Assembly: GCA_048394785.1 (NCBI GenBank)
Contig: DBFJGL010000039.1
Span: 1-8,681 of the forward strand
Reading direction: 5' to 3'
DNA length: 8,681 nt
Source of the DNA: DBFJGL01 sp048394785
Lineage (GTDB): Bacteria > Bacillota > Clostridia > Christensenellales > CAG-917
Positions 1 to 5,295 of the stretch are shown here, piece by piece; positions within the stretch are counted from its first letter, which is position 1; every line of letters starts with the position of its first letter. The translations under genes and the position numbers were made by a program. The notes beneath the pieces were generated by a model. That model did no database searches. It was not told where the DNA came from and worked only from the letters and a program-made list of their open reading frames with translations.

Positions 1-440
1 TCGTCGATATGCCGACGGAAGAACTCGAACGGCGCATTTTTTCCTGCGGTTTTTATCGCAATAAGGCAAAGTCTATAAAAGAGATGTCCAAAAGCGTGCT
101 GGAGATGGGCGGAGTTCCCGATACTCAGGAAGGTCTTATGAAGCTCAGAGGAGTAGGGCGCAAGACCGCAAACGTAGTATGCTCGGTTGCATATCATAAG
201 AACGCAATAGCGGTGGATACTCACGTTTTCAGAGTTGCCAACAGATTGGGACTTGCCGACGCCAAAACTCCCGAACAGACGGAACAGGCGTTGATGAACG
301 GGTTCGACGAGAATTTATGGGGAGATTTGCACCATCTTTTAATCTTCCACGGCAGATATACCTGCCATTCCCGAACTCCTGATTGCGGCGCGTGCAATCT
401 CCAAAAGCACTGCAAGTATTATAAAAATCAAGAGAAATGA
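1..440 (+). CDS. nth: Endonuclease III (DNA-(apurinic/apyrimidinic site) lyase), 5'-truncated by window edge
   Basis: This is a base-excision-repair glycosylase/AP lyase that removes oxidised pyrimidines and nicks at abasic sites. The frame is already open at base 3, and the family is usually about 210 residues, so roughly the first 65-70 residues lie outside the window; the ATG at 9 is internal. Counting from that ATG, the helix-hairpin-helix motif LRGVGRKTANVV is at 46-57, with catalytic Lys52 in GRKTA. The catalytic Asp is D70 in the VDTHVFRV stretch. The C-terminal [4Fe-4S] ligands are C119, C126, C129 and C135, in the family spacing C-x6-C-x2-C-x5-C. All key residues are present, so the enzyme should be active. 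The stop (438-440) is 40 bp before nfnA on the same strand, which allows co-transcription, but no functional link is evident. Confidence 0.95.
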   Translation, partial: VDMPTEELERRIFSCGFYRNKAKSIKEMSKSVLEMGGVPDTQEGLMKLRGVGRKTANVVCSVAYHKNAIAVDTHVFRVANRLGLADAKTPEQTEQALMNGFDENLWGDLHHLLIFHGRYTCHSRTPDCGACNLQKHCKYYKNQEK

Positions 441-480
441 TAATACATATCGGTGAATAGTCGCCGTATTCGGTTAAATT

Positions 481-1323
481 ATGGAAAAGTATCAGATTGT
501 AAAAAAGAGCAGAGTCGCTCAAAACGTATGCGAATATACGATATACGCCCCGATGGTATCCCGCCATTGCAGAGCGGGACAGTTCGTGATTTTGCGCACG
601 GACGCCGACGGCGAAAGAGTGCCTTTCACGATATGCGATTATTCGCGTAAAGACGGCACAGTGTCCCTTCTTATTCAGGAAGTCGGTTTCACAACGATGA
701 AACTTGCGCAAATGAATGAGGGCGATGTGCTTGCGGACGTAGCGGGACCGCTCGGCAACCCCACCGATTTATCTCGGTACAACAGAGTGCTGCTCATAGC
801 CGGAGGCATAGGAGCGGCGGTAGTTTATCCTCAGCTCAAACAGCTTAAAGCGGACGGCAAGCGTTGCGACGTCATATCCGGCGCAAGAAACGTCGGACTT
901 TTGATGTATGCGGAGCAAATGAAGTCGCTTTGCGATAATTTTTATCCCGTTACCGACGACGGTTCGTCGGGAGAAAAAGGGTTTGTCACGACTGTTTTGG
1001 AAAGACTTCTCGTCAAAGGCGAACGCTATGACGCAGTTTTCGCAGTCGGACCTTTGGGTATGATGCGCGCGGTGTGCGCCGTGACAGAAACTTACGAAAT
1101 TCCGACAATAGTCAGTATGAATTCTATTATGGTCGACGGCACGGGTATGTGCGGCTGTTGTCGGCTGACGGTGGACGGCAAGATAAAATACGCGTGCATT
1201 CACGGTCCCGAATTCGACGGACACAAGGTCGATTTCGACGAAGCGATTGCGCGTTCCAAAGTTTATAAAGAGCAGGAAGCGGAACATATTTGCAGACTGC
1301 GTTCTTTGTCGGGGAGGGAATGA
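481..1323 (+). CDS. nfnA: NADH-dependent reduced ferredoxin:NADP+ oxidoreductase small subunit (NfnA; also annotated as sulfide dehydrogenase or FNR-like subunit)
   Basis: This is the FAD- and [2Fe-2S]-bearing subunit of a cytoplasmic flavin-based electron-bifurcating transhydrogenase that couples NADPH, NAD+ and ferredoxin. It has 280 residues, the normal family length. An FNR-like FAD domain comes first, with the flavin motif RVPFT at 46-50. A nucleotide-binding domain follows, with IAGGIGAA at 106-113. The C-terminal cluster segment has D219 and then MCGCC, giving C224, C226 and C227, with C239 further on. Homologues ligate their [2Fe-2S] cluster with three Cys and one Asp, and D219 is well placed for that role. 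The ATG at 481 is the first possible start because an in-frame TAA lies at 475-477. No Shine-Dalgarno is visible in front of it. The last bases run into nfnB, so translational coupling is likely. Similar subunits occur in PyrK-type proteins, but the nfnB neighbour settles the call. Confidence 0.92.
   Translation: MEKYQIVKKSRVAQNVCEYTIYAPMVSRHCRAGQFVILRTDADGERVPFTICDYSRKDGTVSLLIQEVGFTTMKLAQMNEGDVLADVAGPLGNPTDLSRYNRVLLIAGGIGAAVVYPQLKQLKADGKRCDVISGARNVGLLMYAEQMKSLCDNFYPVTDDGSSGEKGFVTTVLERLLVKGERYDAVFAVGPLGMMRAVCAVTETYEIPTIVSMNSIMVDGTGMCGCCRLTVDGKIKYACIHGPEFDGHKVDFDEAIARSKVYKEQEAEHICRLRSLSGRE
1313..1317 (+). promoter_or_regulatory. Ribosome binding site that decides the nfnB start
   Basis: GGAGG lies inside the last codons of nfnA. 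It is 8 nt before the ATG at 1326 but only 2 nt before the ATG at 1320, which overlaps the nfnA stop as ATGA. The spacing favours 1326. The difference is only two residues. Confidence 0.7.
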
Positions 1324-1325
1324 GT

Positions 1326-2693
1326 ATGCGAGTTGACGAGAGAAACGGAATGATTAACCGCGCGCCCGACGTACGCGTGTGCGATTTTGGCGAGGTTGCG
1401 CTCGGTTACGACGCAAAAACCGCGCTTAAAGAGGCTGAACGCTGTCTGAATTGTAAAAATGCGCCCTGTATGCAGGGTTGTCCCGTCGGCGTCAAAATCC
1501 CGATGTTCATAAAGAGCGTGAAAGAGGGCGATATAGACTCCGCGGCAAAAATAATCGCTGTGGACAACAATCTTCCGGCAATATGCGGCAGAGTATGTCC
1601 GCAAGAAAACCAATGCGAAAAGTATTGCGTGCGCAAAGAAAGGCTCGGAGGTTCGGTCGCAATAGGAAATTTGGAGCGTTATGTGGCGGATAACAGTCAA
1701 AAGCCCGTATCCGAGGCGGCGAAAGCGCAGAATTTGAAGGTGGCGGTTGTAGGCAGCGGACCTGCGGCATTGTCCTGTTCCGCCGATTTGGCGCAGGCGG
1801 GCGTTAAGGTCACTATGTTCGAGGCGTTGCACAAAGCCGGCGGAGTGCTCAGCTACGGCATACCGGAGTTCAGACTTCCAAAGCGCATAGTGGAAAAAGA
1901 AATAAACGACATTATCGCGCTCGGCGTAAAGCTCGAAACAAACGCAGTCATAGGAAAAACGGTGCTCGTCGACGAGTTGTTGAATGATTTTGACGCGGTG
2001 TTTATCGCAAGCGGAGCGGGACTTCCTATGTTCTTGGGAATAAAAGGCGAAAATTTGCCGCAAGTTTGCTCCGCAAACGAATATCTGACGAGAATAAATC
2101 TTATGAAAGCGTATTGTCCGAACGCGATAACGCCCGTAATGCACGTGAAAAAAATCGCGGTTGTGGGCGCGGGTAACGTGGCGATGGACGCGGCGCGTAC
2201 TGCGCGAAGAATGGGCGCGGAAGTTAATTTGTTATATCGCAGAGGCAGAGAGGAAATGCCTGCGCGGCGCGAAGAAGTCATACACGCCGAAGAAGAAGGC
2301 GTCATATTCAATTTGCTTGTAAATCCCGTTGAGATACTCGGCAAAGACGGCGCTGTCAGCGGCGTCAGATGCGTGCGTATGGAGCTCGGCGAGCCCGACG
2401 CGAGCGGAAGAAAGCGTCCCGTCGAAATTAAGGGCAGCGAGTTTGAAATAGAGGCTGACGGCGTAATCGTCGCGCTCGGCACTACGCCTAATCCCATCAT
2501 AAAAAACAGCTTCCCCGAGTTGGAATTCAGCCCCAAAGGCACTATTGTTGCGGACGGCGAGGGAAGGACTTCCGTTGCGCGCGTGTATGCAGGCGGCGAC
2601 GCAATGACGGGAGCGGCAACGGTTATACTCGCGATGGGCGCGGGCAAGCGCGCCGCCCGCGCGATTTTGAAGGATTGCCTTGAAGCGCATTGA
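1326..2693 (+). CDS. nfnB: NADH-dependent reduced ferredoxin:NADP+ oxidoreductase large subunit (NfnB; GltD-like)
   Basis: This is the partner of NfnA. It carries the bifurcating FAD, the NADPH site and two [4Fe-4S] clusters, and exchanges electrons with ferredoxin. It has 455 residues from the ATG at 1326. The N-terminal ferredoxin-like region has two Cys sets: C40, C43, C48, C52 and C87, C91, C97, C101. The first flavin-binding Rossmann motif is VVGSGPAALS at 141-150. A second Rossmann motif, VVGAGNVAMDAARTARR, starts at 279 and is the NADPH site. The C-terminal flavin motif YAGGDAMTGAATV starts at 421. Glutamate synthase small subunit (GltD) shares this fold and cluster pattern, and was considered. 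There is no gltB nearby and nfnA is directly upstream, so NfnB is preferred. The start follows the nfnA stop by 2 bp, so the two are clearly one operon and the subunits should be made in step. Confidence 0.93.
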   Translation: MRVDERNGMINRAPDVRVCDFGEVALGYDAKTALKEAERCLNCKNAPCMQGCPVGVKIPMFIKSVKEGDIDSAAKIIAVDNNLPAICGRVCPQENQCEKYCVRKERLGGSVAIGNLERYVADNSQKPVSEAAKAQNLKVAVVGSGPAALSCSADLAQAGVKVTMFEALHKAGGVLSYGIPEFRLPKRIVEKEINDIIALGVKLETNAVIGKTVLVDELLNDFDAVFIASGAGLPMFLGIKGENLPQVCSANEYLTRINLMKAYCPNAITPVMHVKKIAVVGAGNVAMDAARTARRMGAEVNLLYRRGREEMPARREEVIHAEEEGVIFNLLVNPVEILGKDGAVSGVRCVRMELGEPDASGRKRPVEIKGSEFEIEADGVIVALGTTPNPIIKNSFPELEFSPKGTIVADGEGRTSVARVYAGGDAMTGAATVILAMGAGKRAARAILKDCLEAH

Positions 2694-2743
2694 TGTGGTA
2701 TGCTTATTGCGAGTGGGCGAGAGAGGCTTGGACGTCGGCTTTC

Positions 2744-2758
2744 TTTGAAGCCTTCAAA
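2744..2758. repeat. Perfect 15-bp inverted repeat in the nfnB-obg gap; possible operator
   Basis: TTTGAAG and CTTCAAA flank a single central C. The arms match perfectly. The dyad ends 45 bp before the obg ATG, in a 110-bp gap (2694-2803). The small central gap and absence of a following T-run argue against a terminator and fit a protein-binding dyad better. A weak -10-like TTTAAT lies at 2781-2786. That this is an operator is inference only. Confidence 0.4.
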
Positions 2759-2803
2759 CGACTACTGCGGAATTACGCAATTTAATTTCAAAAGGAAAAC
2801 GAT

Positions 2804-4066
2804 ATGTTTTTAGATTATGTAAAAATATTTATAAAGGCGGGCAACGGCGGCAACGGCGCGGTTTCTTTCCACAGAGAAAAATACGTGCCCAACGGCGGAC
2901 CGGACGGCGGCGACGGCGGCAACGGCGGCGATATTGTTTTTATCGCCGACAAAAACATAAATACGCTTGCCGATTTCAAGTTCAAAAAGCATTTTCGCGC
3001 GGAAAACGGCGGCAACGGCGCGCCGCGGGTGTGCACGGGCAAAAGCGCGCCCGCGCTTGAAATCAAAGTGCCTGCCGGTACGGTGATAAAGGATACGGAA
3101 TCGGGCAGCGTAATTGCGGATTTGTTTGAGGACGGCGAGCGTTTTGTTGCGCTTAAAGGCGGCAGAGGCGGCAAGGGTAACTGTCGTTTTGCGCACGCGC
3201 AAAGACAGGCTCCGTCTTTTTCTCAGCTTGGAGAAACCACGGAGGAGCACCGCGTCACGCTCGAACTTAAAACGATAGCGGACGTAGGGCTCGTGGGCTT
3301 CCCCAACGTCGGCAAGTCCACGCTTTTATCCGTTTTGACTTCGGCAAAACCGAAAATCGCAAACTACCATTTCACGACCATAAATCCCAATCTCGGAGTT
3401 GCGCAGGTGTATGACGACAGTTTTGTCATAGCTGATATACCGGGACTTATAGAGGGCGCAAGCGACGGTGCTGGGCTCGGTCATTATTTTCTCAGACACA
3501 TAGAAAGAGTGCGCCTTATCGTGCATATCGTGGACGTGAGCGGCAGTGAGGGGAGAAATCCCATCGAAGACTACGAAAAAATCAATGCAGAACTCGCCGC
3601 ATATTCGGATAAGCTGGCGGCAACTCCGCAGATTGTCGTGGCGTCAAAGTCCGATTTGCTTACCGACGGAGACAACCTCGACGATTTCCGCAAAGCGGTC
3701 GGCACTCCCGTTTACGCAATATCTTCCATAACCAATCGGGGCATTACGGAACTTCTCAACCTTATGTACGAAAAAGTCAACGAGTTGCCGCCTCCTTCGA
3801 GAGAGGAAATCGACGGCGAATTCACGTTGGAAGAAAAGTCCGATATGAAGTTCAGAGTGGACAGATTGCCCGACGGCAGCTTCCTTGTGGACGGCGGGCT
3901 TGTGGATTTTATAGAGCAAAACGTCGTGATTTCTTCCGACGACAGTTTCGCGTTCTTCCAGAAGTTGTTGAGGGACAGAGGCGTAATTGCGGAGCTCAAA
4001 AAGAAGGGTATGAAAGAGGGCGATACCGTTGTTATCGGCGACCTCGAATTCGAATGGGTAGAGTAG
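2804..4066 (+). CDS. obg: GTPase Obg (CgtA), 50S ribosome assembly factor
   Basis: This is a large GTPase that binds the 50S subunit and monitors its maturation, often in connection with (p)ppGpp. It has 420 residues. The glycine-rich Obg domain spans about 1-158, with repeated GGNG turns. The G domain follows: G1 GFPNVGKST at 165-173, G2 FTTINPNLG at 190-198 and G3 DIPG at 211-214. The G4 position reads SKSD at 281-284 instead of the usual NKxD, with Ser replacing the Asn that contacts guanine. The G5 region is AISS at 305-308. A C-terminal OCT domain covers about 342-420, so this is the Bacillota/Actinobacteria-type domain set. The start is supported by AAAGGA at 2791-2796, 7 nt before the ATG. 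A strong hairpin lies after the stop. The usual downstream neighbours yhbY and nadD are displaced by an opposite-strand gene. Confidence 0.97.
   Translation: MFLDYVKIFIKAGNGGNGAVSFHREKYVPNGGPDGGDGGNGGDIVFIADKNINTLADFKFKKHFRAENGGNGAPRVCTGKSAPALEIKVPAGTVIKDTESGSVIADLFEDGERFVALKGGRGGKGNCRFAHAQRQAPSFSQLGETTEEHRVTLELKTIADVGLVGFPNVGKSTLLSVLTSAKPKIANYHFTTINPNLGVAQVYDDSFVIADIPGLIEGASDGAGLGHYFLRHIERVRLIVHIVDVSGSEGRNPIEDYEKINAELAAYSDKLAATPQIVVASKSDLLTDGDNLDDFRKAVGTPVYAISSITNRGITELLNLMYEKVNELPPPSREEIDGEFTLEEKSDMKFRVDRLPDGSFLVDGGLVDFIEQNVVISSDDSFAFFQKLLRDRGVIAELKKKGMKEGDTVVIGDLEFEWVE
2846..3020 (+). repeat. Three copies of a 13-bp GGCGGCAACGGCG repeat within obg
   Basis: Identical copies lie at 2846-2858, 2915-2927 and 3008-3020, in two different reading-frame contexts of the glycine-rich domain. 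They encode Gly-Gly-Asn-Gly turns of the Obg fold. Protein constraint plus consistent codon choice explains them, and they are not a mobile or regulatory repeat. Confidence 0.7.
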
Positions 4067-4115
4067 TTTGTGAGGCGAGTATTTAATAAAGCAAAAGAAA
4101 TAATATATCGATTTC

Positions 4116-4153
4116 AAACGAGCGGTTTGCAAAATAAAGCAAGCCGCTTGTTT
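4116..4153. terminator. Bidirectional terminator-like hairpin between convergent obg and the minus-strand membrane gene
   Basis: Arms 4116-4130 and 4139-4153 pair over 15 bp with two G-U wobbles around the 8-nt loop AAAATAAA. The stem base includes AAAC/GTTT, so each strand ends its hairpin with a short T run. That fits a shared terminator for obg (stop at 4066) and the convergent gene. The minus gene's stop codon (4152-4154) overlaps the stem base. The T tracts are short and interrupted, so efficiency is uncertain. Confidence 0.75.
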
Positions 4154-5015
4154 ATTTGTCGGGTTTGTCTTTGCCGCTGTTGTCGCCGCTGTCGCTGTCG
4201 ACGGATAAATTGTCTTGTTCGTTTGAGGTTGCGTTTGAAATAAACCGTTCGTTCATTTTGTCTATTTCGTCGAAAATCGTAGATGAGCGGAAGTGACCTT
4301 TGCCTATCGGTGTAAGCGTGAGCAGTGCGAGCAAGAGCGATATGGAGCCGAAAACGAGATAGTATATGCGCAGAGGGGTAATGAACGCAACGGAGATGAG
4401 CACCGCACCCGTAAAAAGATAATGTTTCAGGTTTGAACGCTGCAAAACCATTTCTCCGAACCGTGACGGCGAAAATTTATGCTTGACGGGTTTTAAGTCG
4501 GGCAGGGCGTCGCATCGTTTGAGATAAGCGTAAATCTGTCTTATTTTTATAACCGATATGTGAATGTCTTTAAGCGCAAGAGCCTGATAAGCCCGCCTGT
4601 CCACGCCGCGCGTCATAACGAAAATGCGTTTTTTGTTGTGTTTAAGACTTGTGCGATATATGTTGCCGAGGTCGTTGACGTTCAGCAGATTAAAGCGGAA
4701 AGCGGCTATTAAAATGCTGTCGTCAAATAGAATATAATCAAAACCACTCTCGATTTTATCGTTTTTTATAGTACTCCTAATCAAATTTATCAGATAACCG
4801 CTTCCTTCAACCGAAAGTTCCAATGCAAGCCTGTCGTAAGAATAGGGACGTTTTTTGTTCTTGGAAAAGTATTTTACGCTGAATGTAATCGCGACCGAAA
4901 GCGCGCAGGAAAAGATAATCGCACCTATAAAATTTCCGAATGCGATTGCGCTCCACACCAAGGTGAGCATAAATATTATTACGGTAAGAGCAATGTAGTC
5001 TACGGTTTTTGCCAT
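4152..5015 (-). CDS. Four-helix membrane protein of unknown function with a central restriction-endonuclease-like (possibly inactive) domain
   Basis: I do not recognise this gene as a named family. It encodes 287 residues. An N-terminal hydrophobic hairpin lies at about 7-26 and 29-47, followed by the basic stretch SKNKKR, which suggests the loop after it is cytoplasmic. The soluble region 60-195 follows, then a second hydrophobic hairpin at about 199-215 and 217-234. The polar tail after 260 is rich in Ser, Asp, Asn and Lys. In the soluble region the order FDYILFDDSILIAAFRF (92-108), KRIFVMTRGVDRRAYQALAL (129-148) and IHISVIKIRQIYAYL (151-165) recalls the strand-helix pattern of Mrr-type nuclease-fold domains. 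There the D93 position would match the GxD site, but the usual QxK is replaced by A-F-R (105-107). That resemblance is inference. The ATG start has no clear Shine-Dalgarno. The gene is transcribed against all its neighbours. Confidence 0.75.
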   Translation of the reverse strand: MAKTVDYIALTVIIFMLTLVWSAIAFGNFIGAIIFSCALSVAITFSVKYFSKNKKRPYSYDRLALELSVEGSGYLINLIRSTIKNDKIESGFDYILFDDSILIAAFRFNLLNVNDLGNIYRTSLKHNKKRIFVMTRGVDRRAYQALALKDIHISVIKIRQIYAYLKRCDALPDLKPVKHKFSPSRFGEMVLQRSNLKHYLFTGAVLISVAFITPLRIYYLVFGSISLLLALLTLTPIGKGHFRSSTIFDEIDKMNERFISNATSNEQDNLSVDSDSGDNSGKDKPDK

Positions 5016-5222
5016 AAATACATTATTGACGCGTTTTGATTTTCGTAAACGAACGTCGCGTGAAAGTTAAATTGCAAATTATACGCGCCGCCGAAAAGCG
5101 ATAATCGCATATGGCAGGAAGTCGAGTATAAGTAAATTGCGCGCATATCTCCGAAACCGTCGGGCGTATGCCGAGGCTTGATATAAACGCGCAACCGACA
5201 AATTAAAACTGCAAAACGTACT

Positions 5223-5251
5223 TTGTCAAAATATCTTGCAAGCAATATATG
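5223..5251 (+). promoter_or_regulatory. Candidate upstream promoter for nadD-yqeK
   Basis: TTGTCA at 5223-5228 matches 5 of 6 positions of the sigma-A -35 box. A 17-nt spacer leads to TATATG at 5246-5251, a weaker -10 box (4 of 6). It would give a leader of about 35-40 nt before the ATG at 5296. Called by eye only. Confidence 0.35.
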
Positions 5252-5259
5252 AAAGCGCA

Positions 5260-5291
5260 TTGAAAAGCGGTTTTTATTGTGGTAGTATAAT
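5260..5291 (+). promoter_or_regulatory. Candidate promoter abutting the nadD-yqeK start codon
   Basis: TTGAAA at 5260-5265 (5 of 6 for -35) lies upstream of a perfect TATAAT at 5286-5291. The 20-nt spacer is longer than ideal; TAGTAT at 5283-5288 would restore 17 nt. Either choice places the transcription start at about 5295-5298, essentially on the ATG at 5296. That would make the mRNA leaderless or nearly so. Confidence 0.4.
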
Positions 5292-5295
5292 ATAT

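Larger units (their letters stand above)
5016..5295. other. 280-bp divergent intergenic region
   Basis: No convincing gene is seen here. It must carry the promoters of both the minus-strand membrane gene and nadD-yqeK. On the minus strand a TATAAT lies at 5083-5078, about 63 nt before the membrane gene start, without a good -35. An 11-bp dyad GCGATAATCGC is at 5098-5108. The segment 5159-5199 can fold: GTCGG (5159-5163) pairs with CCGAC (5195-5199), and GCGT (5164-5167) with ACGC (5187-5190), leaving a 4-nt bulge. It matches no riboswitch I recognise. Confidence 0.5.

Noticed and set aside
1290..1325. Upstream TTG start for nfnB
   Set aside because: It would overlap nfnA by more than 30 bases and adds non-conserved residues; the GGAGG spacing supports 1326.
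1853..2647. 264-codon open frame on the minus strand inside nfnB
   Set aside because: It lies wholly within a gene with unmistakable cofactor motifs, is rich in Ser/Pro/Thr as expected from antisense reading, and has no recognisable domain.
2846..3020. Repeated GGCGGCAACGGCG units as a possible repeat array or CRISPR-like element
   Set aside because: Spacing is irregular, and the copies encode Gly-Gly-Asn-Gly turns of the Obg fold.
2815..3174. Minus-strand frame with PPLPP repeats, resembling a proline-rich protein
   Set aside because: It is the antisense of the glycine-rich repeats of the Obg domain.
5000..5260. 86-codon minus-strand frame overlapping the start of the membrane gene
   Set aside because: It has no ribosome site or protein character, and occupies the divergent control region.
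5236..5295. Upstream TTG start for nadD-yqeK
   Set aside because: The 20 added residues precede the point where NadD proteins begin (just before the FGGAFDPP strand), there is no ribosome site, and the stretch overlaps promoter-like boxes.
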